Part shown: in pieces, positions 1-8,785 of the stretch | Layout: every line of letters starts with the position of its first letter | Numbering within the stretch: position 1 is the stretch's first letter | Made by a program: the position numbers and the translations under genes | Assembly: GCA_028287785.1 (NCBI GenBank) | Contig: JAQBOZ010000007.1 | Location: 124,001 to 188,000 of the forward strand | Source of the DNA: Chlorobiota bacterium | GTDB taxonomy: Bacteria > Bacteroidota > Ignavibacteria > OLB7 | Length of the DNA: 64,000 nt | Reading direction: 5' to 3' | Notes under the pieces: generated by a model | What the model was told of the DNA's origin: nothing | Seen by the model: only the letters and a program-made list of their open reading frames with translations | The model's database searches: none

Positions 1-942
1 GATGCCTCCATGCACTCCGGCGTGGCGATCCACCTCTACGCGGCCAACAGATCGATGGAGGATCGATTCTTCTATGATGCCGACGGCGAGCTGCTGATCG
101 TCCCGCAACTCGGGACGCTTCTTCTCAGAACGGAACTCGGCGTCCTCGATGTGGCCCCCGGAGAGATCGCGGTGGTGCCGCGAGGAATCAAATTCCGTGT
201 CGAGCTCCCGGATGGCACGGCGCGCGGATACATCTGCGAAAACTACGGCGCAACATTCCGCCTGCCGGATCTGGGGCCGATCGGCGCAAACGGCCTTGCA
301 AATCCCCGCGACTTCCTGACGCCGGCAGCGGCATACGAGGACCGGCAGGGGGCATTCGAGATGGTGGCGAAATTCTGCGGCAACCTCTGGGCATCCGATA
401 TCGATCACTCCCCGCTCGACGTGGTGGCGTGGCACGGCAACTATGCCCCCTACAAGTACGATCTAAGCGCCTTCCAGACGATCAACACCGTCAGCTTCGA
501 TCATCCCGATCCCTCCATCTTCACGGTGCTCACCTCCCCATCGGAGATCAGGGGAACTGCCAACTGCGATTTTGTGATCTTCCCACCGCGGTGGATGGTG
601 GCCGAGAACACCTTCCGGCCGCCATGGTTCCACCGCAATTTCATGAACGAGTTCATGGGGCTGGTCACGGGGGAATACGATGCGAAGGCGGAGGGATTTC
701 TCCCCGGCGGAAGCAGCCTTCATAACTGCATGTCCGGCCACGGGCCGGACGCGGCGACGTTCGAGAGGGCCAGCAACGCCGATCTGAAGCCACAGTATAT
801 CGCCAATACGCTGGCGTTCATGTTCGAAACCCGTTTCATCTGCAGGCCAACCCGGTTCGCAATGGAGAGCGAACTGCGTCAGGCGGACTACTACGAGTGC
901 TGGCAGGATCTGAAATCGAACTTCGATCCGAACGGAACATAG
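1..942 (+). CDS. hmgA: Homogentisate 1,2-dioxygenase, 3' part
   Basis: Cuts homogentisate to maleylacetoacetate in tyrosine/phenylalanine breakdown, using non-haem Fe(II) and O2. The frame is open from base 1, so the N-terminal part (roughly 120 of about 430 residues, by family length) lies outside the window. The cupin core is intact. The motif [12 protein letters not shown] carries the family's active-site His. The iron ligands are seen as His (codon 631) and Glu (codon 649) in [12 protein letters not shown], and His (codon 739) in CMSGHGPD. The C-terminus is complete. A 42-bp palindrome begins 28 bp after the stop. No other gene of the pathway is in the window. Confidence 0.96.
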   Translation, partial: DASMHSGVAIHLYAANRSMEDRFFYDADGELLIVPQLGTLLLRTELGVLDVAPGEIAVVPRGIKFRVELPDGTARGYICENYGATFRLPDLGPIGANGLANPRDFLTPAAAYEDRQGAFEMVAKFCGNLWASDIDHSPLDVVAWHGNYAPYKYDLSAFQTINTVSFDHPDPSIFTVLTSPSEIRGTANCDFVIFPPRWMVAENTFRPPWFHRNFMNEFMGLVTGEYDAKAEGFLPGGSSLHNCMSGHGPDAATFERASNADLKPQYIANTLAFMFETRFICRPTRFAMESELRQADYYECWQDLKSNFDPNGT

Positions 943-969
943 GGGTCGCCTTCATAACGTATTTCCATG

Positions 970-1011
970 CGCGTCATCGCCCCGATCCGGCCGGATCGGG
1001 GCGATGACGCG
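970..1011. repeat. 42-bp perfect palindrome after hmgA
   Basis: Two 21-bp arms meet at CCGG|CCGG with no loop and no mismatch. It lies 28 bp past the hmgA stop and is not followed by a T-run, so it is not a standard intrinsic terminator, although it could end or protect the transcript. The rest of the gap to 1320 shows no gene that I can support. Confidence 0.85.
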
Positions 1012-1320
1012 ATAAGATGATGCGAAACAAACGGGATCACCGGCGGCATGGCAACGCGTTGCATCGATAGTTACGGGGAGACGAACCCGGACGGATCAGG
1101 CCGCCAGGCTGTCGCAACACGGATTTGCCGCATCGATTACCGCTCCTTATCTTCGTGCCGCGAAAAAAAACTCGCCCCCTGGATTAAACATCCAATCGTT
1201 TCCCGACTCAGACCGCATTCTTACCAGCGTACCAGAGCATTCCGGCGCGGATTCACTCCGCTCCCCCGGTGTTTTTCGGTGCAACAATCTCATTCATATT
1301 TAGGTGGAGTACTGTATCAC

Positions 1321-1662
1321 ATGAAGTTGATCTACACGCGTTTTGCCGTAGCGATAGCATGTATTGGAATGTTTGTGGGCTCGACCGCATTCAAGAGCGC
1401 CAACAAAACGATCTCCCTGCACAACAAGTGCACATTCGCCATCCACCAGGTGTTCCTTTCGCCGGTGAGCGAGGACAAGTGGGGCGATGATATCCTCGAC
1501 AAGGATGAGGTTCTCAAGCCGGGTGAGTCGGTCGATATCGAGATCGATTGCGGACAGTGGGATGCCAAACTCGTTGCCGAGGATGGCTCCACCTGCGTGG
1601 TGCATGATGTGAACATCTGCGCCGCCGACATCTGGGAAGTTACCGCCGACTGCGGCCAGTAA
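1321..1662 (+). CDS. Small secreted protein, 113 aa
   Basis: An N-terminal signal peptide (MKLIYTRFAVAIACIGMFVG) is followed by a compact domain of about 90 residues with six cysteines. The pattern HNKC..AIHQVFLSPVSEDKWGDDIL, then a proline-glycine turn (LKPGES) and C...DVNIC, resembles small exported proteins I know from other phyla, often Tat or Sec substrates, with a core like 'I..vylSp...dWG.diL....l.pGes'. Their function is unknown to me. The open frame runs upstream to 1048, but the ATG at 1321 is chosen because it starts the signal peptide and follows a GGTGGAG ribosome site. A strong terminator follows. Confidence 0.8.
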   Translation: MKLIYTRFAVAIACIGMFVGSTAFKSANKTISLHNKCTFAIHQVFLSPVSEDKWGDDILDKDEVLKPGESVDIEIDCGQWDAKLVAEDGSTCVVHDVNICAADIWEVTADCGQ

Positions 1663-1687
1663 TCCGAGGCTCATTTCTCGAAATGAT

Positions 1688-1724
1688 AAAGCCCGCGCAC
1701 GATTCATCGGCGCGGGCTTTTTTT
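1688..1724 (+). terminator. Rho-independent terminator
   Basis: An 11-bp perfect stem (AAAGCCCGCGC, 1688-1698, with GCGCGGGCTTT, 1710-1720) is followed by a T-run. It ends the 113-aa gene. The remainder of the gap up to 2047 holds only the leader of the next gene. Confidence 0.9.
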
Positions 1725-2047
1725 GTGGTCGTCCAGAGCGCGATGGCCTTCGGAAATATCAGCCCCATGACGATGCAAAAATAGAATCCAGGTTGCCACG
1801 GCTTCAGCATATCGCGTCGTATATTTGCCGCGCGTGACTGAGGGAGCCGGCCAGCCTCCGATGCGGCCGGATCATGGGTTCCCCGGTCACGAAATTCTCC
1901 CCCCTCGTTCGCATTGTCTCACGCAAATTTATTCCAGCGTCATGGTCGCAATCATGGCGCGGGCACGTGATAGTATCGCTTATCAATCACCGATCATCGA
2001 GCCGTTACGAAGGCATCGATGGAAACCCACTCAACAAGGAGGACGAC

Positions 2048-2689
2048 ATGCTGAACAACGTCATCGATCTCTCGCACCACAACGCATCGGTCGATTTCGC
2101 AAAGATCAAGAATGCCGGCATCGCCGGGGTGATTCACAAGGCCACCGAGGGGGCAACCGTTACCGACGCGATGTACGCGCAACGGCGCACCGCCGCGCTG
2201 GCGCAAAACCTGATGTGGGGAGCCTACCATTTCGGCAGCCCCGGCGATGGCGTGGCGCAGGCAAAACATTTTCTGGCGGTCACCAATCCCACCCCGAAGG
2301 ATCTCCTGGTGCTGGATTTCGAGCAGAACTATGATAGCCACGGCAAACCTGCCGCGAGCATGTCGCTGGCGGACGCCGTGAACTTCGTGACGTACGTTCA
2401 TGGACAGACCGGTCGCTGGCCGGGGCTGTACGGCGGCTCGTCCTATCTCCAGCAGGTGCTGGGAGCCACTCACAACGCCACGCTTGCAAACTGCTGGCTC
2501 TGGCTGGCGCAGTATGGTCCCACGCCGAAAATCCAGGCCACATGGCCCACGTGGACGATGTGGCAGTACACCGATGGCGTCAACGGCAACCCGCCGCACT
2601 CCGTGGATGGCGTCGGCAACTGCGATCGCGACCAGTTCAATGGCTCGCTGGATGGGCTTCAGCGGCTGTGGGGATACGCCACGACGTAA
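2048..2689 (+). CDS. GH25 lysozyme (muramidase), no signal peptide
   Basis: This 213-aa protein is a bare glycoside hydrolase family 25 domain, which cleaves the MurNAc-GlcNAc bond of peptidoglycan. Visible markers are Asp7 in VIDLSHHN, the catalytic pair Asp90/Glu92 in LLVLDFEQN, the GAYHF strand and the C-terminal WQYTDG. The ATG at 2048 follows a perfect AAGGAGG (2036-2042) at 5-bp spacing, so the longer open frame from 1874 is not the coding start. There is no signal peptide, anchor or cell-wall-binding repeat. That is typical of phage-type endolysins or of enzymes released by lysis or another exporter. No phage genes adjoin it. Confidence 0.93.
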   Translation: MLNNVIDLSHHNASVDFAKIKNAGIAGVIHKATEGATVTDAMYAQRRTAALAQNLMWGAYHFGSPGDGVAQAKHFLAVTNPTPKDLLVLDFEQNYDSHGKPAASMSLADAVNFVTYVHGQTGRWPGLYGGSSYLQQVLGATHNATLANCWLWLAQYGPTPKIQATWPTWTMWQYTDGVNGNPPHSVDGVGNCDRDQFNGSLDGLQRLWGYATT

Positions 2690-2710
2690 CCCAATGCTTG
2701 ATACATGACC

Positions 2711-2752
2711 ATCGGGGAGCTGTTCCGCATGGATGATGGCTCCCCGATTTAT
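2711..2752 (+). terminator. Terminator of GH25 gene
   Basis: ATCGGGGAGC (2711-2720) pairs with GCTCCCCGAT (2739-2748), followed by TTATTT. It lies between the lysozyme gene and the convergent gene ending at 2772. Confidence 0.75.
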
Positions 2753-2771
2753 TTCGCCGGATATTCCCGGA

Positions 2772-4148
2772 TCACCCCCGCTCGCGGCTTCCGGCGGCCA
2801 TCAACCGGCTGTAAAGAAACCCAACGCTCCGAAGCGCGATATTCGTCGCCTCATCCCGCCCGCCACGGCTCCCTGTCGCGATATTCTTCCCCTGCAATCC
2901 GGCATAGACCACACGTTGCGCGGCATTGAGAAGGAGGCGATAATCCTGGGCCGGCCGGAATTTCCGCACGTGGAATTTCCGGAGCGCATCCACCTTGCCC
3001 GCGGCATAATCGTAATCGCGGCGGCGCAGCGCAAAAATGATCTCCATCACCCTGAGCGCAAACTCATGCTCCGGGAAATCCGAATATTCCGGCGTCTCGT
3101 AAAACCGTCCGATCTCCGCCGTGAACCAGGCATGATCGTTTTCATCCAGAGCCAGCCACGCCGCCGCCACATGGGTCAGCAACGCAAACCTGTTCTCCTG
3201 CTGGCTTTCCCGCAGCTTTGCGTGGACTGCCTCGCTCCTTGCATGATCTCCCGTGACGAGGTAGTAATTGAACCGCTGGAAATTGAAATCGAAGAGCTCC
3301 AGCCCTCCTCCCATGCCGATATTCTTCTCGACGATGCGGTAATACGGCTCGGGGTCCTCAGCGACGACGTACGTTGAAAGAAAATGAGCGTAATTATTAT
3401 TGATAAGCGTGCGGGTATAGATATCGATGGTGTCCCGGTACTGTTCGGCATTTTCCAGCATCAACCGTGCAACCACATGCGCCTGCTCCATATTGAAATC
3501 GTGCTGCGTATAATAGGAATAGAGCGAGTAGAGGGCGTTCTGCACAAGCACGGGATGGCGTAGCGCCACGGCCCGCTCGTACAGGTCATTCATATCCTTC
3601 ACGGCGGATGGTGAGATATCGGCGGCCTTCTTTTCCAGCTTCATCATCTGGAGGATAAGGAGCCCGTCCAGCTTCGTGTATTCGGCCAGCCGCGTGGCAT
3701 TGATGGTAATCTTCTCCACCAGCACCGCAAGCCATTTCAGATCTCCGGTCTGGTAACAGATACGCACGCCTTCGTGATAAAGCGTATCGAGCACCGAGTA
3801 AATCCCCTGTCGCGAATATTCTTTTTCGAGAGTGTTGTACTGCCTGCGCGCCTCCTTTACCAGCCCGCGGAAAAGCAATCCCCGGATCAGCATGATCGGG
3901 TCGTAGGGATTGCGGAGCGCGCTGGAAATCACCTCATACACCGCATCGATCGCCAGCGACTGCGATTTATTGAATGTGCCCGGCGTAATTCCATCCCCCT
4001 CGATAAACTCCTCCTGCGTCAGCAACGGGTTATCCAGCGATTCGATAATCATCCGCGAAACCACGGTATTTCTTTCAAAATGTATCTCGTGGAGTTTCCC
4101 CCGTTCATCGGGAGTGAGACGCTCCAGAATATCACGTAGCGACTGCAT
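2772..4148 (-). CDS. Helical-repeat (TPR-like) protein, 458 aa
   Basis: No enzyme motif is recognised. The protein is predicted all-helical with repeated 'A...A..L' and 'YNTLEKEYSRQG' type segments, which suggests a TPR-like solenoid. Its start (MQSLRDILERLTPDERGKL) and general plan, a short N-terminal module followed by helical repeats, match the protein at 38291-39850 (LFQLIKSLSKSEKRYFKL), so the two look like distant paralogues. The frame is open up to 4208, but the ATG at 4148 is preferred because it aligns with the paralogue's beginning. There is no signal peptide or membrane segment, so it is likely cytosolic. Function unknown. Confidence 0.75.
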   Translation of the reverse strand: MQSLRDILERLTPDERGKLHEIHFERNTVVSRMIIESLDNPLLTQEEFIEGDGITPGTFNKSQSLAIDAVYEVISSALRNPYDPIMLIRGLLFRGLVKEARRQYNTLEKEYSRQGIYSVLDTLYHEGVRICYQTGDLKWLAVLVEKITINATRLAEYTKLDGLLILQMMKLEKKAADISPSAVKDMNDLYERAVALRHPVLVQNALYSLYSYYTQHDFNMEQAHVVARLMLENAEQYRDTIDIYTRTLINNNYAHFLSTYVVAEDPEPYYRIVEKNIGMGGGLELFDFNFQRFNYYLVTGDHARSEAVHAKLRESQQENRFALLTHVAAAWLALDENDHAWFTAEIGRFYETPEYSDFPEHEFALRVMEIIFALRRRDYDYAAGKVDALRKFHVRKFRPAQDYRLLLNAAQRVVYAGLQGKNIATGSRGGRDEATNIALRSVGFLYSRLMAAGSRERG

Positions 4149-4385
4149 ATCCGTCCGGTAAAAATCCGAGTGAATTGTCCATAGCAACAGGGGGCGACGA
4201 TGTGACAATTTTGCAAGTGAAAATCATGCATTTCTGTTCGGGCAATACGGAGAGCGGAGAATGAAATACCGGCATTGGAATCCTCGATGGAAAAAGCATA
4301 TCGAGGATATCCGGAAAAACCGGCCTGACCGCGAAGATCATTACCTGAGAACAGACATTATCATCAACCTAATAATAGTATCGAC

Positions 4386-4925
4386 GTGAAACGGATTATT
4401 CTTTCGGCCCTCGTGGCGATGTGCGTCCTTCTGGGCGCCGGGACAACGGCAATGGCACAGTTCGAGACCGGTCATTCCTATCTGGGACCGCATATCGGCA
4501 TCAGCGGGCTTGGCGGCGCCGTGAGCGTCGGCGGAGATTATGAGTACGCCATCACCAAATCGGGCGATGTGGGTTCCGGGCGGATCGGCGTGGGAGCCAC
4601 ATTCGACTATTTCAGCTGGAGCTATGCCGATGACTGGAGCTACTCCGTAATCCCGCTGGGTGTGTTCGGCGCGTATCATTTCAACACAAGCAATCGCGCC
4701 ATCGACCCGTTCCTCGGCTGCGGCCTCGGCTACTTCATTATCAATGCCACCTGGAATGGAAATAACGAAACCGGCGGCCCCCGTCCAACCGCCAGCTATA
4801 CCAGCGATGTCTATCTCAACCTGGTTGGCGGCGTTCGCTATTTTATCACGCCATCGTTTGCGGCGCAGGCACGCGTTGGCCTTGGAGCAACGTGGCTTTC
4901 GCTTGGCGCCACCTTCGCGCTATAG
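4386..4925 (+). CDS. Outer-membrane beta-barrel protein, 179 aa
   Basis: It begins with a signal peptide ending in TTAMAQ and continues with alternating amphipathic strands (FGAYHFNTSNRAIDPFLGCG, VGGVRYFITPSFAAQARVG). This is the pattern of small eight-stranded OmpW/OprF-like barrels. It lacks a typical terminal Phe and ends ATFAL. The start codon is GTG at 4386 with no clear ribosome site. It is transcribed alone between an oppositely oriented gene and a terminator. The function could be structural or a small pore; the sequence does not decide. Confidence 0.8.
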   Translation: MKRIILSALVAMCVLLGAGTTAMAQFETGHSYLGPHIGISGLGGAVSVGGDYEYAITKSGDVGSGRIGVGATFDYFSWSYADDWSYSVIPLGVFGAYHFNTSNRAIDPFLGCGLGYFIINATWNGNNETGGPRPTASYTSDVYLNLVGGVRYFITPSFAAQARVGLGATWLSLGATFAL

Positions 4926-5007
4926 ACTGCGGCTGCCGTTCAACCATCCCGGCCCGTTTCCGAGCGATGGTTCAGGAGAGCGAATCCTCGATCGAATTTC
5001 GGGTCCG

Positions 5008-5074
5008 CCGCGGAGGACGGTGATATCCGTCGCCCCCTCCGCGGCTTTGATTTTCAGGCTATCATCGATCTTCG
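5008..5074 (+). terminator. Probable terminator of barrel gene
   Basis: CCGCGGAGG (5008-5016) pairs with CCTCCGCGG (5056-5064), with a small inner hairpin, and is followed by CTTTGATTTT. It lies about 80 bp past the stop at 4925. No gene is seen in 4926-5249. Confidence 0.55.
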
Positions 5075-5249
5075 GGCCGGCGCCATTACGAGATTTTCCG
5101 GCAGACACCGGAGTAAGAAAGGGGAACGCGGCGCGTGACCACGTCCCCCCTTTTCAGTCCACCAACAACCACTGTCCGTCCCGATATTTTTTGTTCGATG
5201 AGCCTCCCGTTCACTGCTGAAACCGGTCCGGGAAACTCCGCTGAAATGC

Positions 5250-5546
5250 TCAGGCCGTTCCGTGCGCCCGGCGCGTTTCCCATCCCTTCCTGGCCGCCCG
5301 GCTCCGCTCCGCATGCGATACGCTGTGCCCGCCAATCTTCCCTCCCTTGCGAGAGGAGAGAGTAGTATCGGGCTTTCCACGACCGCTTCCCGATTTATTC
5401 CCCCCGCCCGACTCCTTGTTCACGGTTGCCCAGGCGCGGCTCTCCGCCTCCTTTTTCGACACTCCCCGCTTCTCATAACCCTCTGCGATATGATCAGCCT
5501 GCCGGTCCTGCCTGGCAGTATATTTCGACTTATCTCCGCGTGGCAT
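5250..5546 (-). CDS. Small basic KGG-type stress/plasmid-stabilisation-like protein
   Basis: A 98-aa hydrophilic protein that starts MPRGDKSKYT and contains EHIAEGYE-like and WATVNKESGGGNKSGSG blocks, then KGG and basic repeats (RKGGKIGGHSVSHAERSRAA). This composition matches a widespread small family usually labelled 'plasmid stabilisation protein', whose real function is not established. The ATG at 5546 follows GGGAGG at 8-bp spacing and starts the conserved block; the longer frame to 5567 is not needed. It is likely a disordered, cytosolic, nucleic-acid-associated or stress protein (inference). Confidence 0.85.
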   Translation of the reverse strand: MPRGDKSKYTARQDRQADHIAEGYEKRGVSKKEAESRAWATVNKESGGGNKSGSGRGKPDTTLSSRKGGKIGGHSVSHAERSRAARKGWETRRAHGTA

Positions 5547-6210
5547 TATGATATCCTCCCCGATCATCGACCGGAATAATAATATGGTTGAAATGGTTGA
5601 CGATACGCTTTCGCATGTTCATCGATGATTGCATCACCCACACTCCGAAATATTTACAATGGAAATGCCAACAGCGTTCAGCGGGACGAAATCGCCCACG
5701 AAGAATCGATACATGGGGATTGAAACGGGTTCCTATAGCGTGATGGGGAGAGATGGTGACGATATCATTGCAGAGTGCGACGGCTTATCAGCAATTGTGA
5801 GGTGTTTCCATGATGATGAGCCGGCTTCGATGGGGAACAGGAGAGCCAGGCGTGATGGTATTTGTCATCCGGTCGCGCCCCGGCGCGCCATGCCCGGTAT
5901 GGGCGTTCATGCAGGGACGCTTTCCGCTGAGCGGGCACCGGGCGGGACCATTCCATTGCCGCCTTCGGTGCGAAAGTCTGTAATCATGCCCCCTGTCATC
6001 CACGATATGCCATTGATATAGGCGCATGAATACGCACATTGCAGGTTCTCCTGTCACTCCCCGCCTGCATGGAGGGCCGGAGTGCTCCCTACACTCGAAA
6101 ATACCTGCCCGTATGAGTTATCTGAATACTGCCAACGGAAGATGTGAAGGATGGTGTTCTCCCACGATCGGCCTGCAAACCGGTGGTGACCGGATGATGG
6201 AGGTACGATG
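5547..6210. other. Intergenic stretch without a supported gene
   Basis: Several short open frames overlap here on both strands (for example 5629-6021 plus and 5788-6057 minus). None has a ribosome site, a family motif or a protein-like composition. The last bases (6199-6204, GGAGGT) are the ribosome site of the next gene. Confidence 0.5.
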
Positions 6211-6486
6211 ATGAGCGCCGAGGGAAGAATCAATATTACGATCGATCAACCGAAGCTCTGGCAGGGAGAGATCGATCCGGACATCTCGATCAGGGTGGTC
6301 GGCCGTGATTTCGACATCGGCGTCCGCTGGCGAACCCACGTCTACCGGCAGGTCGGCATCTACAGGATCGAGGCATCGCGATGGGATGGCACCTACACGA
6401 TGACGCGCGATGAGGCGATCGAGGAGGGGAGGCGGATAGCGGCGCTCCTCGTGATGATCCACACCGAGACCGACGGAACTGCCTGA
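6211..6486 (+). CDS. Hypothetical protein, 91 aa
   Basis: A short acidic protein with a predicted beta-rich first half (RINITIDQPKLWQGEIDPD) and a C-terminal helix (RDEAIEEGRRIAALLVMIHT). No family is recognised. Two ATG codons lie in tandem at 6208 and 6211; the GGAGGT at 6199-6204 is better spaced (6 bp) for the second, so 6211 is chosen. It converges on the kinase gene ending at 6557. Confidence 0.65.
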   Translation: MSAEGRINITIDQPKLWQGEIDPDISIRVVGRDFDIGVRWRTHVYRQVGIYRIEASRWDGTYTMTRDEAIEEGRRIAALLVMIHTETDGTA

Positions 6487-6556
6487 ACGCGGCAACTGCC
6501 AGATGGCATCGGCCGGAGATCCACTTCCCCGGCCATGAGCACGCCGTATCCGGTCG

Positions 6557-7318
6557 TCAGGATTCCTCGGCGCTCTGGCTCCGGGCCTTGCTCCGCGCTG
6601 ACTGGCGGGGTGCCTCCTTCAGCACGGGACGTTCCCTCCAGAGCCAGATCCCTCCCCGCAGCCCATCCTCGTTCGGCACAATCGTGATGTTCGACTCCAG
6701 ATCGAAATCGATCTCCTCCCCATTTCCCCCGCCGATATAGAGGTGATCGAAATTGGTGAGCACCCTCAGCAGATCGATTGCCTTCCTGACGCGGCGGTTC
6801 CATTTCTTGTGGCCGTGGCGTTTCAGGGCGGCGTTGCCAAGCTGTTCATCATACGTCTCCCCCTTGCGGAACGGATGGTGTGCCAGCTCCAGGTGAGGGG
6901 CCAGGTGCCCGTTCAGGAAGAGCGCGGAGCCCATGCCGGTTCCCAGCGTGATCACCATCTCCACCCCTTTTCCTTCAATCGCGGCAAGACCCTGAAGATC
7001 GGCATCGTTCAGCACGCGAACCGGTTTCCCCAGCCGCTTTTCCAGCGCCATCTGGAGATTGCACCCGCGGAATTCCTCGGTTCCCAGATTTGGCGCCGTC
7101 AGGATCACCCCATCCCGGACAACGCCGGGAAAGCCAACCGCCACGCGGTCGAACGGCGCCAGGGGCGTCACCAGTTCCTCAAGCATCTCCACCATCCTGT
7201 CCGGCCAGCAGGGATGCGGCGTCTCGACGCGCACCCGGTCAACGAGCATGGTCCCCTGTTCATCGAGCACGGCGGCCTTCAGCCCCGAGCCACCGATATC
7301 GATCGCGAGAATACGCAT
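6557..7318 (-). CDS. ROK-family kinase, polyphosphate-glucokinase-like
   Basis: A 253-aa sugar kinase of the ROK fold. The N-terminal phosphate loop is ILAIDIGGSGLKAAVLD. The catalytic Asp is probably in LNDADLQGLAA, the second phosphate motif is LGTGMGSALF, and the substrate-side segment is PHLELAHHPF. Length, the absence of a zinc CxCGxxGC motif and the LELAHHPF segment point to the polyphosphate glucokinase branch, which phosphorylates glucose from polyP or ATP. The phosphoryl donor cannot be read from sequence. The start at 7318 is set by the conserved MRILAIDIGG. The C-terminal 20 residues are a basic tail. Confidence 0.85.
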   Translation of the reverse strand: MRILAIDIGGSGLKAAVLDEQGTMLVDRVRVETPHPCWPDRMVEMLEELVTPLAPFDRVAVGFPGVVRDGVILTAPNLGTEEFRGCNLQMALEKRLGKPVRVLNDADLQGLAAIEGKGVEMVITLGTGMGSALFLNGHLAPHLELAHHPFRKGETYDEQLGNAALKRHGHKKWNRRVRKAIDLLRVLTNFDHLYIGGGNGEEIDFDLESNITIVPNEDGLRGGIWLWRERPVLKEAPRQSARSKARSQSAEES

Positions 7319-7634
7319 GGCAAGCACTCCACGAAACGCTTCTGAAATAGAGAGCGGCCCCGCCACGGAATGCGGGCGGCTCCGTTGAACTATCCGGGAA
7401 TATACAGTCTCCTTCCGGTTATCGGGCATGGCCGATGCCGGTGACGCCATAAAGCGGGAACCTGAAGCCGTTGAAGAGAGCGGGGAATGGAGGAATTTCA
7501 GGATGCGATTTCCGGTGGGGTGGCAACGACATGTTCATCACCTCAAAAAAAGCCGGGAAGCGACGGGATAAATATCCACCTCGCACCCCGGCCACCAATG
7601 TTCCTGCCGCCCGTTTCCGGGAGGCGTCGCGATA
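7319..7634. other. Intergenic, upstream of the ROK kinase
   Basis: 316 bp between two minus-strand genes. No convincing gene, repeat or strong hairpin was seen. It presumably carries the kinase promoter. Confidence 0.4.
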
Positions 7635-7904
7635 TTATGCCGCCACCGCCACAAACGGCCGCTCGGAAGACAGCCGCTCGATGGACGAATCCCAGCGGAT
7701 GGACACCCTGGTACTGGCATCGTTGGGAATAAATATCGTCACCACTTTACCATCATCGGTGATTACTCGCAGTTCCGCTCCCGCAACCGTCTCCCTATCA
7801 TCCTCGCAGCCCACGTACCACATGATCAGATCCCTGCAATCGCCAAATTCATCGGAGCGTGTTTCACCGTTGGCATGGCGAACGAGCATTGAAAAGTTTT
7901 CCAT
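7635..7904 (-). CDS. Hypothetical protein, ~89 aa
   Basis: This frame has a more protein-like composition than the Ser/Thr/Pro/Arg-rich frame on the other strand. It begins MENFSMLVRHANGETRS, is mostly acidic with beta-type segments (GAELRVITDDGKVVTIFIP) and ends FVAVAA. No family is recognised. An alternative start is 7931, nine codons upstream. Neither start has a good ribosome site, so the gene call is moderate. Confidence 0.45.
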   Translation of the reverse strand: MENFSMLVRHANGETRSDEFGDCRDLIMWYVGCEDDRETVAGAELRVITDDGKVVTIFIPNDASTRVSIRWDSSIERLSSERPFVAVAA

Positions 7905-7931
7905 CGGATTTTTCTCGTAATTGACTAACAA

Positions 7932-8785
7932 AAATGGAATCGTCCACGCTGGACGCGGAGATAAGAAAATCCGGTTGCCATACGGGCTGGCGTGGGGGGG
8001 ACAGGTCGGTTCGACCAGATCATCGGCGACATTTCAACCGCTGTACCATGATTTTCAAATGAGCACAATCAACATCTGATGCAAAGTTAATCCAACCAGA
8101 TGAGGCCATGATGAGATCGCAGGGAGTCTGACATTGAATTCAAAATAATTAAGCCACACGATAATACTGCGGTAAAATGCCGTGTCGATAATTACGGGCA
8201 ACGCATATTGTTGAGTACCCCCATATTATCGAACAATAAAAATGCGCGCAGCGGAGGCGATACAACCATCCACCGGAACGCTGATGGGCAGATCACGGAA
8301 TCATGATAGTGCGAGCGGAGGGAGAATGGCGGCTTGAATCGGGAAGGACCAATTGCTTATCCGGCCACGACACATATCCTCTACACAACTGACAGGCGGA
8401 ACAACTCAAAAAAACGGGCTCGTGCTTCTACGCTGACAATGCATCGCGAGTACCTTCGGTTCGTTCGCGGAATCGATAGCCGACAGCAGTCGGCATGATC
8501 GATCCAAGGTCATGGAATTCGAACGAACGACATGAATCGATGGGGGAATATCGATTCAATGCCTCGTGATCCTTTTCTGCCGGACGCGGACCCTGCGCCG
8601 GCATCGGCGGATCACAGATCCAGACCACGACATCATCACTACTGCAATTGACAGGCGAAATACCCGTGCGGGCACCCATGAACATGCGAAACACGAGCCC
8701 GATATCAACCAGGAGGATCAGAACAGGGGCAAAGCTACAATGTCCAGATGAGGAGAAAATGAGAGGGCCGATGCTCCGAAACGGC
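7932..8785. other. Long intergenic stretch without supported gene
   Basis: More than 800 bp of lower-GC sequence. Short frames such as 8428-8694 (minus) lack a ribosome site and family features. No terminator-quality hairpin, repeat or RNA gene was found. It may be decayed sequence. Confidence 0.5.

Noticed and set aside
1874-2047. N-terminal extension of the GH25 lysozyme as a signal peptide
   Set aside because: The extension has no signal-peptide features, while the ATG at 2048 has an ideal ribosome site and begins the catalytic domain.
5629-6021. 130-codon plus-strand frame
   Set aside because: No ribosome site and no motif; Met/Pro/Arg-rich composition; overlaps an equally poor minus-strand frame.
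8428-8694. 88-codon minus-strand frame in the 7.9-8.8 kb gap
   Set aside because: No ribosome site, no recognisable fold or repeat, and a competing frame on the other strand.
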